From Mytilus edulis (Eukaryota > Mollusca > Bivalvia > Mytilida > Mytilidae): a stretch of 64,000 nucleotides of DNA. Shown piece by piece: positions 27,101-38,125 of this stretch (position 1 is the first letter of the stretch; every line of letters starts with the position of its first letter). The translations under genes and the position numbers were made by a program. A model generated the notes under the pieces. It did not search any database. It saw only the letters and a program-made list of their open reading frames with translations, and was not told the origin of the DNA. The stretch is taken from assembly GCF_963676685.1 (NCBI RefSeq), contig NC_092350.1:5879486-5943485 (forward strand), given 5' to 3'.

Positions 27101-30100
27101 AAACTAAATACCCTAATGATGATTGTGGCTAAGTTTGATTCTATTTGGCCAAGTAGTTTCAGAGAAGATTTTTGTAAAAGATTACAAAAATTTACGAAAA
27201 TTGTTAAAAATTGACTATTAAGGGCAATAACTCCTAAAAAAAGGGGGGGGGGTCAATTGACAATTTTGGTCACGTGAACTTATCTGTAGATCTTACTTTG
27301 CTGAACATTATTGCGTTTTACAGTTTATCCCTATCTATAATAATATTCAAGATACTTACCAAAAACTGCAAAATTTCCTTAAAATTACCAATTCATGGGC
27401 AGCAACCCATAAACGGGTTGTCTGATTAGTCTAAAATTTTTGGGGCAGACAGATAATCTGATGAACATTTTAACTCTGTCAGATTTACTCTAAAAGCTTT
27501 AGTTTCGGAGATATAAGTCAAAAACTGAAGTTTTCCCCTAGTATGTTCTATTTTTTGCCATGGCGGCCCTGTTGGTAGGTAGGCGGGGATCGCCGGATAC
27601 ACTTTTAAAAGTAAATATCCTAATGTTGATTGTGGCCAAGTTTGATTCTATTTGGCCCAGTAGTCTCAGAAGAGAAGGTATTTGTAAAAGTTAACAGACG
27701 ACGACGACGGACGATGAGAAAAGTTCACTTGGCCTCCTAGGCAAGGTGAGCTAAAAAGTGTGTAATAGACGTGTACCTCATCTTGTATTACTGATATGAC
27801 CTTCAAACTTAACTTAAATAGCAAGCTGAAAAAGTCCGTTTCTGTCCCATCACCAGATAGCTCTTTAGTTTTTGGATGGTACTCTTTATAGAGCTTTTGT
27901 CGTTTCTCTGTAATTTTTCGTTTTTAACCGGATTTTTGTGACAAAAATGTCGGTTATTGATTTGGGGATGTACGGCGGGCGGTCGGGCGGGCGGCAATCA
28001 AATGTTGTCCGTGCATTAACTCATGAACCGTTCAACCAAAGCTTTTAAAATTTTAATATGTTGTTACTGACAACTAAATGAAGGTCAAGTTCAATAATGG
28101 CGATTTTGACTTTTACCGTTCAGGAGTTATGGTTCTTGAAAAATGGAGTTTCCAGTCGTGTCCGTTCATTTACGCATGAACTGTTCTACCAAAGCTTCCC
28201 AAATTTTAATATGTTGTTACTGATGACAAAATGGAGGTCAAGTTCAATAATGACGAATTTGACTTTTACCGTTCAGGAGTTATGGTTCTTGAAAGATTGA
28301 AAAATGGAGTTTCCAGTTGTGTCCGTGCATTTACACATTAACTGTTTTACCAAAGCTTCCCAAATTTTGATATGTTGTTACTGATGACAAAATAGAGGTC
28401 AAGTTCAATAATGACGATTTTGACTTTTACCGTTCAGGCGTTATAATGGTTCTTGAAAGATTGTAAAATGACGTTTCCATTCACGTTGTTGCATTTACTC
28501 ATGAACCTTTCAATCTAAGCTTTTCAAATTTTAATATGTTGATACTGATGACAAAATGGAGGTCAAATTTGATATTGACGATTTTCACTTTCACCATTCA
28601 TCAGTAATGGTTCTTGTGATATTGCCAGGACACAAATAAATATTAATAAATCCGGTTTGCTGTCGTTGTGACAGCCTCTTGTTATGTCTGCCTTGTTTGT
28701 TTAATCGCGTATGACTCTCCTAAACAAAGTAGGTAAATTTTTTACTACTAGTTAGTTCGAAAATTTGAACTCACGATTCTTTTTCATTATTATTAGTATT
28801 ATTAGCAAGTACTGATTCTTGTTCTTATGCCTTTGATTACAAGATTGAAAATTGTTTAACTCTGCTAAAATCTACGTATCTTACCTGTGCTAAAATCAAC
28901 AAGGTCCTGTTCTGTTTCGTGTGTGCTGCCATAAGTTACTGATAGATCAAGGAAGGAAGAAGCCTGGTTCATCTGGTTTCGTGGACCTGTTGCATTAAAA
29001 GACTCAAATAAATAAATTTATTGAAACTATTTCATAATAGTATTCCTTGAATGCTTTCTGTATAAATTAAATTTTGACGCTGTTAAATAAATAGTCACAA
29101 TCACCTAACAACCGAAATTGTACACACTATTTTTACTTTATAATTGTGAGTTTTTTCCATGATTGTCGTCGTGTTCATCGGCAGTACTTTTTACCCCAGT
29201 CATGTTCATTTATTTGATTGTTTTTGTCACTTATTTTTGTCACTAATTCTAAATCTAGTCACAATACGTCGTCAGAACTTCTCAAACTTAATCAAGAAAC
29301 TCTAAATCTCTTGTTTTGTCTTAATTTTTGTCTCCTCAATGCTCTTCAACTTCGTCATTTATTTGGCTTTTTTTTTTTAACTTTTTTATTCGTGCGTCAA
29401 TAATGCGTCAGATGTGCTATCTTAGTTCTCATATCAGCCTTTTTTTCCATTTCAAGTTTCAAGTATATGCTGCTTAAATGTTTCATTATAAAGGAAGAAT
29501 AATTCGTGTTTGTCTAATATTATTACGAATGGTGTCTCAAACATTATGATAATAAAAAGTGTCTGAAAAATATCATTTACATATATTGATGACATTACCT
29601 GGTAAACAGTCTACTGTTGGAGCAATTTCAGACCTAACAAAATGCATACAAGTCGAGTTAAACTCTCCTGGTGGTGTACCGAAGGGAAAACATTCAGGTC
29701 GTCTAAAAACAAAGGAATGTCATGTTAGACTAGAGAAAACAAAGGAATGTCATGTTAGACTAGAGAAAACAAAGAAATGTCATGTTAGACTAGAGAAAAC
29801 AAAGGAATGTCATGTTAGACTAGAGAAAACAAAGAAATGTCATGTTAGACTAGAGAAAACAAAGCAATGTCATGTTAGACTAGAGAAAACAAAGCAATGT
29901 CATGTTAGACTAGAGAAAACAAAGGAATGTCATGTTAGACTAGAGAAAATGAATTGTACTTCATGTATTGTGCCTCAACCTCTTCATTGCATCTAATTTA
30001 TACGTTCCTTTTCAATGAGTGTCAGCTGAATAATGTCAAACTTTTGGTCATTAACTTTAGTATGCCCAACAATGTCATTACGTCAGTGTCAATAAACGTG

Positions 30101-33100
30101 CTTATGCTAATTTTACAGTTCACAAGCTATGAAAGATAATATAAGATTTGTGAAAACATATAAACTGCAATATTATAGAAAGTCAGATCAATATACAGAG
30201 TGTAAGATGGTTTGACCAACCCTTTAACGTAACATGTGATTGTTTTTGTAGCTTTAAATTAGACAATTTCCTTCTTTTTTCTTCTTCATATCAACATTTT
30301 GCTAGTTTTACCATTTTAGAACACGATATTGAAGATTCGTCAATCGTTACCAAAGATGATGGCGTCTTAGAACTAGACAAAAACTTATAACAATCCGTTG
30401 TTGTATAATATTATGAATTATTATGTTTAACTTTTCAATGACAATTAACGACATTGTTGTCAAGTTGTCAATTATAATAAAGCAGGAACTGTTGACCCTT
30501 CTGGAGATTCTGGCTTCGCCTCAGAAATTTAAATAGGCTCAAACTGTTTAATCTTTTGTGTTATATGTAGAGAGTGTATACTGTTGGAAGTTTTTATGTC
30601 TTTTTTCCTTTTTTCCTATTTGTTTTATCTAAATGAAGTTTTTGTGTCTCTTTTTCTTGTTGTTTTTATTTACACCTCGTGGCTTCTAGTCCATTGTTTC
30701 ATGGTCCAATTAACTCTACCTCAAAATTGGCATATTCCCATGACAACATCTAAACTCAAGGCCTGAAAAATATCAACAATACATTATAAATTTGTGGAAA
30801 ACCTGAAAAGTTACAACAGTATTTTTAAGACAATCAAAACAGAAAATAGAGAAAAAAAACGTTTTAGATATTCAAGTCGGACATGGTAGTCATTGTGATT
30901 AAATAGAGGCCATAAAGACCACTCTATGTTTACCATATGTCTTTTTTTCTTCTTCTTTTTTTTTCTGTCGTTGGGTTGTTGTTTCATTCACGTATACCTA
31001 CATTTTGTACGTCTATTTTTTGGGAATGTCAAATAAATAATGAAAATACACAGCATTCAAATCCACTATTTCTATTTCTAAAGTTCCTAATTGTGCTTAC
31101 GCTATTTAAATCTCGGGGAAGAAAACAACACTGAAAATGACCGCGTCAACCATATTTCGTGTCATCACAGGAGCATACCTCTAAGCTAGTGCTAACCTCG
31201 ATGACTAAACGCGAATCATATTTTCTTGTCATCACCGGAGCTAGTGGGCTAGTGCTACAAGTCGAAGTGAAACCGACTAAATTATAAGTCGGGGCAAAAA
31301 GTGAAAGCAACGAAAAGGCAACCAAGAGTCTTCAAAACTTTACTCAAAGAGCTAAAGAATGAGCTATGCGAACACCGCAAAACAAGCAGAGGTTATCTTA
31401 CCTTTTTTTTTTGCAGACAGGTAAGCATGTCCCTTCCCGAATGTGACTTTTTTTTTAAAGAAAAACTGTGGACTAGTAATTGACTCTTATCATGCATACC
31501 CTAAGTTAACACATCACCAAATTCGAATAGCTTTTATGTATATGTTCAGATCCTTCAACTGCAACAAATTGGAAATTATGAAATTAAGACATACATTTTC
31601 AGGACAAAGGATATAATAGACTGTAACCGGTAGAAACATTACAAACAATGGAAAATAATTAAAAAAACAACACTTAAATCTAAAGCAAGAGCAACACGAA
31701 TACCATTTTAATCAAACTATTAGTAATTTTATGTACCCCGGAATGGTAATTAGATCCTGACATACATGAGGAAGACAAGGGTAACTGTTATATTTTCATA
31801 CCTTCTCTATCTTCTTTTGTTGGTGTAGATATGACGTCGTGATCTACAAACTGGCCAAAGAACGTCAGTAAAACAGTAAATTGACAGCCTCTAGGTGGGC
31901 TGATACCTCCATTGTGAACAGAATTACTGATGTGTCGGGGATTAGGCAATGGTTCACCACTTACACTCAGATAACGGGGAATAATGCCAATGTTCTTACC
32001 TTTTTACAAAATAGAATAAAAGTTTAGACATCAAATACATGCAAAGCAGTTTTACGGAAGTCAAATATCATTATAGGTAAGATTTCCGAAAAATGTACGT
32101 TCTTGTAATATGAAAAAAAAACTAATGTCGATGTGTGACGTATAAAAATTCGAAACATTATTCAAAAGTTAGACCTTGAACCTTTGAAAAAAGAAACAAA
32201 ATATTAATCTAATGTGAATGATAAAACTGAAGTTGTCAAATGAACCTTACACTTTATATAAATTAGTGCTTTTGTTAATTCACCTTCATCGCGAACACTA
32301 AAACCTTAACATTTGAAATACATGGAAACGGCAAAAAGTCAAATCTCGTCATCATAATGATGAATATTATAGTTAGCATATCAACTATCTTTATATTGTA
32401 TAGCGGATGGGATCCGTCACGGAGGGCACCGGTGTACCGCTAGAGTAAACAATTAAGAATGAATATCAGGAAGCATTACACTGATACAAGTATCTTGTCT
32501 TAGGGAGGGACAAATCCTACTTTGTAAAGGATCACTCTGATTCGAACAAAAAATTCTCTGAAACTGATATTATCAAGATGCTTGATTTCTTGATTGACAA
32601 CATATTTGTTACGTTCGGAGGACGTGTTTTTCAACAGACTGTCGGCATTCCAATGGGAACAAACTGTGCCTCTCTACTTGCCGACTTGTTTCTTTATTAT
32701 TATGAGGCTGACTTCATGCAGGAACTTCTTAGGAAGAAAGATAAGAAGTTAGCACTATCCTTTAACTCTACTTTTCGCTATATAGATGATGTTCTTTAAC
32801 TAAATAATTCAAAATTTGGTGACTATGTGGAACGCATCTATCCAATCGAGCTAGAGATAAAGGATACTACAGATACAGTTAAGTCAGCCTCATATCTTGA
32901 CTTACATCTAGAAATTGACAATGAGGGTCGGTTGAAAACAAAACTTTACGACAAAAGAGATGATTTCAGCTTTCCAATCGTGAACTTTCCATTTCTAAGT
33001 AGCAACATTCCAGCAGCACCTGCATACGGGGTATATATCTCCCAATTGATACGATATTCCCGTGCTTGCATTTCCTATCATGATTTTCTTGATAGAGGGT

Positions 33101-36100
33101 TGCTGCTCACAAGGAAGCTATTAAACCAAGAGTTCCAAATGGTGAAGTTGAAATCATCCCTTCGTAAATTTTACGGACGCCATCACGAGTTGGTTGACCG
33201 TTATGAAATAACCGTATCACAAATAATATCGGATATGTTCCTGACGTCGTAACTACAATCCCCTTCCCTTTCCTGAATGTAACCTACCGCATTAGACTAT
33301 TTACCGGATTTGTTATCACATAAGCAACACGACGAGTGCCGCATGTGTAGCAGGATCTGCTTACCCTCCCGGAGCACCTGAGATCACCCCTAGTTTTTTG
33401 GTGGGGTTCGTGTTGTTTATTCTTTAGTTTTCTATGTTGTGTCGTGTGTGCGTCGTTTGTTTGTCTTTTTCATTTTTAGCCACGGCGTTGTCAGTTTGTT
33501 TTAGATTTATGAGTTTGACTGTACCTTTGGTATCTTTCGTCCCTCTTTTACACATTATGTGGAAAGTGAATGAAACTAATTTCTCCTGGTTTCCATTAAA
33601 ACATAACATATTGAGGTACTCATACAGTTTTGTGTGTTTTTCACCTTAATCTATGATTAAGCCACTTTCCATATGTTTGACAAAATAATTGATGTTTGGT
33701 GACATTCTCTATTAAATTGTGAGCAAATTAGAAGTTATCAGGGTTACTCGTTGCTTAAATAGCTTTTACCTTAGGAATCCTGGAATTTCCTGGTGCGACA
33801 TGTTTTATCCTGAAACTCCTTGTAAAATTAGAAGATGTGGTATGATTGCCAATGAGAAAACTCTTGTTAGTAGGGGTTTGAATGTTAGAGATGTTAGATG
33901 TCAAGCCAATTCAACCGGTTTTTTTTGTTTTTTTGGTGTAATTCAGGTATTCAAATGCATAGTAGATACATCCAAATGTGTAGGAAAGTCAAAACCTGGC
34001 AATTAAATAAATATTTAATATTATTCTCTCTTAGTTCTTTTCTAACTGTTTGTAAAGATTCTTTCTCAGTCGTGTCTGTCTTAAAATCTTTTTGATCATA
34101 ATACTTACCATCCCCGTAGTGTGGAGGAATAAACCTAGGCTGTGCTGTTATAGAAGATCCCCACATTGGGTTTTTCAAATTGTTACAGACTCCATTTGGT
34201 TGTCTATATATGTCAGCAGGGTTGCACATTATATTTTTCAAGGCACAGTTACTGTCCATTGCAGTAGCAAATCTCTGGCTCATACCTAAGCCTTGAAGGT
34301 CGCCCATGGTTATACTCATTCTACAATTAGATCGGACTCATTCATACGGTACCGGTACTTATCTTAGTAATAGTTTTTTCTTATCACTAGTGTAGAAAGA
34401 ACTACTGCCCCTTCTATGATATCCGAGGTCGCCTCCGGGTTCAGGTGAGTTTCATCTTTAGTTTTCCGTATAAGGGCTTAAATTATGATTTGTCTTTTTG
34501 TCATTAAATATTTAGCAAATTGTAACTTTTTTATTTTTTCACTTGTTATTTTGTATTGTACCATTGGCTCTTCTCGTTAATATTTTTGGTTTCCAATTTA
34601 TTTTTTCACAAGCTTTTCTAATGAAGTCTTGTCTACTAACATGTATTGTATGAGATAATTATATTGAACGTTTTGTAGAAATAAGAAATCATTCATTTAC
34701 GATGTTTTTCTCTATTTTATTTTTTTACATTTTTTTTTTTTTTTTTAGATTTGCGTGGAATTTTGTAAAGCATTTCCATGAATATTGGTGAACGTGAACA
34801 TTTCTCGTAGAATGTGTTTTGCACTTACCAGCTCATGCAATATATAAGTCTATTCGGGACAATATTCCTCGACGATTACTGTAATAGCCTTATAATATTG
34901 TTTTTATTATTATCATAATTGATATTGCAGTTGTCGTTGTTCCTTTTTATAATGACGAATAAACGGAGATTGTGGTGTTATAAGTCATTACGACAGCAAA
35001 TAATTCACTAAATAAGTAGTACTTACGATGTATCTATAGGTCCACATTGTCAAACTTTGGCCGCTGCTTTGTTTGTCCTTGTAACCAATTTGGCTTCGGT
35101 TACCGTGCAAATAAATTGTTCAGTCTTTTGATCCAAAACGGTGTAAATTTTTTATTAATACATCTATGTACTTTATTAATTAAGAATTATGAATTTAAAA
35201 TGGCGCGAGACCGGGTGTGTCTCTGGCTATGCATTCACCACCAGCCATGAATCTACTGAGGTATCTAGAGGAAGACATTGTCCTTGGAATCAATTTGTCT
35301 TCTGAATTAGTTACCTGACCAATTACTCCATCTTAATTGTCAGACCCAAAACTATTTCAATTTATGTTCTATTTTATTCATTATGGTGTTTTTTTTAATG
35401 ATAAATGAATATTTGATTCTTACCTTCTTGTGATTATGTCTGAAGCAATTTCTGAGATATCAGCTGACCTGGCCATTGAGGAGACTCGTACTGGTGCTGC
35501 TTTCACTCTACTGAATAAACTCATAATGGACACTGGATCGTAACCCAGTCGCCTTTGTCCTATACCTGTTCAGATTAAGAAAAGTGTCTGATTTTGTACT
35601 CTGTTTTAATTACATTTATATTGTATGTTTTTCCTGTGATATATATCTTCCAACTCTAAGATGTCAATAGTTATATCAACAAAAAAATCAAAAACAAACA
35701 AACAATGAACAAAATTGCTATTCAAAATAGAAAATGAATCCTATTGAGAAATATTTATATATAAATTGCTTGGCAATAATTTACAATTCACTGCCAAAGA
35801 AATATCACGATTTATTACAAAATATAAAGTGATTCATTTATTGTTGGTATTTAACGCAATGCAGCAAAATATAAAGTGATTCATTTATTGTTGGTATTTA
35901 ACGCAATGCAGCAAAATATAAAGTGATTCATTTATTGTTGGTATTTAACGCAATGCAGCAAAATATAAAGTGATTCATTTATTGTTGGTATTTAAAGCAA
36001 TGCAGCACATGAAAATAATTATGATAAAGAAGGTTGGATGAACAATGATTAAAAACCCGAAACTTGGTGTCCGGAAGAAAATTCATATTGAGTTATTTTA

Positions 36101-37267
36101 ATATGGCTGATTATTAAGTGTTTAGTAGCGACGACATGTGCCTATTCTTTTCTGAAATCTACAAAAAGCGTCACTAAGGTTCATAAAACGTGGCACTACC
36201 CTCAAACTCCACATATTAATGGTATTCGTCCAGATTTTCCATATTGATTGTCCCCTTGTTATCTTCTATATAAAAAAGGAGATGTTGTATGATTGCCAAT
36301 GTGACAACTACTTAAAACAACCGGAGTCTAAATGACGTAGATATCAGCAACAATAGCTCACGGTGTGACCTTCAACAATTAGCAAATCCTATGCCCATAT
36401 AGTTCATATTAACAAATTTGAAACAATTCAAATCAGAAAAATAACGACCCAATTTATATTAAAAAAAACCACAAATATGACATTTACCAACCACATAACT
36501 ACAGGCTCCTGACTTGAGACAGGCACACTTATACAGAATCCGGTTGGATTTAACATTTTTGTGACCATTCATTTCTGTCTATAATCTTGGATAGTGGTGT
36601 CCCAGCACAAAATAAGAACTAAGTGTAAAAATCAAATGAAAAAAGCTAAACTCAATATATCGGTACGATGAATCAAAAGCAAAAACAACCACCAACTTTT
36701 AAAATATTAATAGACACAAAGCACCAATATAAATACACTGTTACGCAGTTACTGACAGCCAGTTTAAAACAACTAATAATGTATCATGTTCTGCCAGACA
36801 TAAAGTTTTATTCTGACTTTCCTTGATGTGAGGGCATCTTTGAACCTTTTCATAACCGCCCTGTGTCACCATAAATTGAAACTAAAAAAAGAGCCGCTTT
36901 ACTTACAAACATCCTTGATAAGTAAACACTAGATATATATAGGAAGGTGTGGTATGAGTGCTAAATGAGACAACCCTCCATCCATGTCACAATTTGTAAA
37001 AGTTTTGATTTTATATAAGGTATACTTATGGTAAATATGAACTCGAATGAAAATATGACAACATTAAGCTTCTAAAAAAGGTAAAATCAAACACATTGAA
37101 CAAAAAGACCAAAAAATAAACTCACCACTTGTCTGAAACCTTCTGTCAACTAATCCTACAGCTTCTGCAACGCATTCAGACACTATATCTATGCCTTGAC
37201 CAGAATAAGGTTTCATACAAACACTCAGAAGAATGACAAAAATTAGCAACATCACCTTTACCGTCAT
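15159..37267 (-). CDS. Secreted haem peroxidase (animal peroxidase family), 13 exons, complete
   Basis: Exons: 37267-37126, 35559-35424, 34320-34109, 31999-31802, 30762-30720, 29702-29599, 28986-28885, 23471-23391, 20736-20178, 19864-19706, 19415-19246, 18607-18505, 15240-15159. They total 2091 bases, all phases match, giving 696 aa. A signal peptide ([17 protein letters not shown]) starts the chain. By analogy to myeloperoxidase, GQFVDHDV (D216, H217, D218) supplies the ester-linking Asp, distal His and a calcium ligand; GDQRHTE (R343, E346) supplies the catalytic Arg and second ester Glu; RIGHT (H447) is the proximal haem His; [11 protein letters not shown] follows at 527. The methionine used for the sulfonium link in myeloperoxidase is Asn here. 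The C terminus has paired cysteines and ends NAWKDYNLR. It should oxidise halides or phenolics with hydrogen peroxide outside cells, in defence or matrix cross-linking; the exact substrate is unknown. Introns carry many repeats and mobile elements. Confidence 0.95.
15290..15450 (+). mobile_element. Solo 3' tail of an RT-bearing element
   Basis: GTGGGGTTCGTGTTGTTTA through TTTGACTGTTCCTTTGGTAT matches the tail that follows the reverse-transcriptase ORF at 33390-33545. It is a 5'-truncated insertion inside the last peroxidase intron, antisense to the gene. Confidence 0.65.
15611..15950 (+). repeat. 33-bp tandem array, about ten units
   Basis: The unit contains CAGCCATGGCGTTGTCAG plus TTTATTTTCCCTTTT. 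Units differ by single bases (CATAGCG, CATGTCG, TCAACC, TTAAGCC). Flanks (TGTGTACTAATGTTTGTCTG before, GATGAGTTTGCATGTTCCTT after) match the RT-element 3' tail, where only one copy of the unit is present. The array is thus a local expansion inside a retroelement tail. The long open frames through it on both strands follow from 33 being divisible by three. Confidence 0.9.
15987..16431 (+). mobile_element. Hairpin-ended non-autonomous element, copy A
   Basis: It opens with the hairpin GGGGACGAAGTCCCC (15988-16002), runs through ATCGGAAAAATTTCCCGA and GCGCAGAAATCTACTTCCG, and closes with GACTTCGTCCCCATTCACA then ATGCCTGCCTCATATTA. The same full-length structure occurs at 39333-41188. No ORF. It sits in the last peroxidase intron. 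Confidence 0.8.
16583..17805. mobile_element. Foldback (palindromic) element with long inverted arms
   Basis: Outer terminal repeats are TATCAGATTATTACATGG (left) and the inverse of TATCAGATAATTACATGG (right). Inside, about 620 bases (16768-17395) are an imperfect palindrome. Left-arm landmarks TTTCCGGAATTTGCCGAGTA and TAAGCACCAATT reappear inverted on the right, with a centre near 17043-17058. Between the palindrome and right end is a second inverted pair (ATATCAGCCCTCGAGCC and GGGTTGATATTG). No coding capacity is seen. It lies in the last peroxidase intron. Confidence 0.8.
21676..22809. mobile_element. Terminal-inverted-repeat DNA element, possibly hAT-like
   Basis: The ends are CAGGGCCGTAACTA and its inverse TAGTTACGGCCCTG. 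Both are flanked by TTTTC (21671-21675 and 22810-22814), a possible duplicated target, shorter than the 8 bp usual for hAT. Subterminal sequence also pairs (GCCTCCCCTGAA at both ends). An internal segment with CTTAAAGTAAGGAAATCGAA is present twice (about 22450 and 22650). No transposase ORF, so it is non-autonomous. It lies in a peroxidase intron. Confidence 0.7.
23648..24490 (+). mobile_element. Decayed RT-element copy, interrupted
   Basis: 23648-23825 aligns with the 3' part of the reverse-transcriptase ORF at 33068-33215 (shared TTTCCTATCATG and AGTTGGTTGACCGTTATG). 24176-24490 aligns with its 3' tail from about 33240 (TGACCTACTGAATTAGACTG against TAACCTACCGCATTAGACTA). The 350 bases between are unrelated, so the copy was split by an insertion. 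Stops and frameshifts abolish coding. Confidence 0.72.
24595..25330 (+). repeat. Direct duplication of a segment, offset about 417 bp
   Basis: Around 24761 and 25178 the same string occurs (AATTATTGG, AATATTAATTA, TGGAAAACAAAAGG, then TATATAAAGTTGAATTCTTT or TATAAATAAAGTTGAATTC and GATTCG). The two halves are diverged by roughly one base in eight. It sits in the largest peroxidase intron. Confidence 0.65.
26190..27755 (+). mobile_element. Composite repeat element with internal 165-bp tandem units
   Basis: It begins near ACTAGAGGCTCTAAAGAGCA and ends with CACTTGGCCTCCTAGGCAAG then GTGAGCTAAAAAG after a GAC trinucleotide run. Inside, GGGCAATAACTCC or a near variant recurs at about 26392, 26562, 26722, 26887, 27219 and, weaker, 27397, giving a period near 165. 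A further block (TTCTATTT..GCCA..CGGCC to TTTGATTCTATTTGGCC) occurs twice, at about 27040-27185 and 27545-27690. No ORF of coding character. I know this type as a widespread bivalve repeat. Confidence 0.68.
28003..28625 (+). repeat. Four tandem units of about 155-165 bp in a dispersed element
   Basis: Each unit has GTCCGTGCATTA or a variant, CATGAACCGTTCAACCAAAG, AATATGTTGTTACTGA, AGGTCAAGTTCAATAATG and GTTATGGTTCTTGAAA. Starts are near 28006, 28159, 28319 and 28486. Flanks with AACCGGATTTTTGTGACA (27926) and ATCCGGTTTGC..TTGTGACAGCC (28650-28675) look like the ends of the host element. Confidence 0.75.
29711..29950 (-). repeat. Eight-copy 30-bp minisatellite made of 3' splice-site modules
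   Basis: Eight exact 30-base units lie immediately upstream (in gene sense) of peroxidase exon 29702-29599. Read on the minus strand, each unit is TCTAACATGACATT then a pyrimidine-rich CCTTTGTTTTCTCTAG, which is a branch-point-like motif, tract and AG. AGs end at 29730 and every 30 bases to 29940; the real acceptor AG ends at 29703. Units vary at one position (CCTTT, TCTTT, GCTTT). Confidence 0.92.
32488..33555 (+). mobile_element. 5'-truncated retroelement with broken reverse transcriptase, Penelope-like or related
   Basis: An open frame starts within [12 protein letters not shown] at about 32488 and continues to DVL at 32796, where TAA interrupts, then resumes in the same frame ([15 protein letters not shown]) to a stop at 33250-33252. 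RT hallmarks are [17 protein letters not shown] (motif with the variable A) and the catalytic FRYIDD. The rest includes [12 protein letters not shown] and [14 protein letters not shown]. The family is my inference; no endonuclease domain is visible. A 3' tail of about 300 bases follows, shared with copies at 15290, 15575, 24176 and 37810. The element lies antisense in the intron between peroxidase exons 3 and 4. Confidence 0.82.
35819..36006. repeat. Four perfect or near-perfect 47-bp tandem units
   Basis: The unit runs AAAATATAAAGTGATTCATT then TATTGTTGGTATTTAACGCA then ATGCAGC. Units start at 35819, 35866, 35913 and 35960; only the last differs (TTTAAAGC). Near identity indicates recent expansion. 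It lies in the first peroxidase intron. Confidence 0.93.
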
Positions 37268-37809
37268 TGCGTGTCCGAATAAAAATTAAATGGACCTTGT
37301 TAATAATGAACTAAAGGCTTAATTTGTTTTCCGCCAAACAACGTCCAGGGAATGAAGATACAAGTGCATTTAAGTCAAAAATAATGAATGAAATTATATC
37401 ATCACTTGATATCATAAATTTCCTATGGTTCAAGGAACACCTTTTGATCTTTATGTTGAAAATCTATCATTTGTAAATAATTGTCCATATATTTTTATTG
37501 TTAGGCGATTTATGTGTAAAGATGTTATTTATGTGATTAACCCTACATTTGTTATAAACACCAAATTTCATTAAGGAATGACTGTAATACATTTTCTGTC
37601 TATGAAAAAAAATTACATGTATGTGGTGCGCACTGAATAACAAGGGCAGTAGGTTATTTAAAAGTGTGCACCACATTTTAAGATAATTTCGAATAGATAG
37701 AAAAAAAATATTATAGTCATTCCTTTTAATTTAATTTTGTGTTCCATTTTAAGGAGTAAATCATGAAAACATGTTGATGACGTCATGGTCACATAACAAA
37801 ATTATTAAA

Positions 37810-38125
37810 ATGTGGAGCAGGATCTATACACCTTCCGAATCACCTGCGATCACCCCCCGTTTTTGGTGGGATTTGTGTTGCTTAGTCCTTTTTTTTAAAT
37901 GTTGTGTTTTGTGTACTAATGTTTGTCTTGTTTTTATAACCATGGCGTTGTCAGTTTATTTTCTATTTTTCTGTTGTTGGGATGTACAAGTACCCGTCCA
38001 CGTCCGTTTTGTGTTTTTGTTAGTTGTATTTATATCTATCTGATGAGTTAAGCCTTTTTCAACTGATTTTTATAGTTAGTTCTTATGTTGTACGTTTTGT
38101 CGTAGTTTAAAGCCAATGTTTATGT
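37810..38125 (+). mobile_element. RT-element 3' tail joined to a SINE-like fragment
   Basis: GGAGCAGGATCTATACACC through CCATGGCGTTGTCAGTTTAT (to about 37965) matches the tail after the RT ORF at 33340-33500. From about 37978, GGATGTACAAGTACCCG.. then CTGATGAGTTAAGCCTTTTT and TTATAG..GTTCTTATGTTGTA match 47003-47090 of the repeat listed there. One insertion into another, or a chimaeric copy. Confidence 0.62.

Noticed and set aside
29559-29996. Plus-strand frame of 145 codons with repeated [10 protein letters not shown].
   Set aside because: It is antisense to a peroxidase exon plus the 30-bp splice-site array; the repeat peptide is a by-product of the period.
31080-31140. Candidate peroxidase exon beginning TGTTGT after TTTTCAG.
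   Set aside because: Phase requires an in-frame TAG before the donor; rejected in favour of 30762-30720.
31400-31425. Plus-strand string TTTTTTTTTTGCAG-ACAG-GTAAGC, which looks like a 4-base micro-exon.
   Set aside because: It lies antisense in a peroxidase intron with no plus-strand gene around it; coincidence is the simpler reading.
31390-31440. Apparent coding bit reading TCLPVCKKK on the minus strand with a strong GTAAGATA donor, considered as the missing peroxidase exon.
   Set aside because: Its upstream acceptor gives an in-frame TAA or a wrong phase; the exon at 30762-30720 fits both phases and supplies the expected Cys-Cys.
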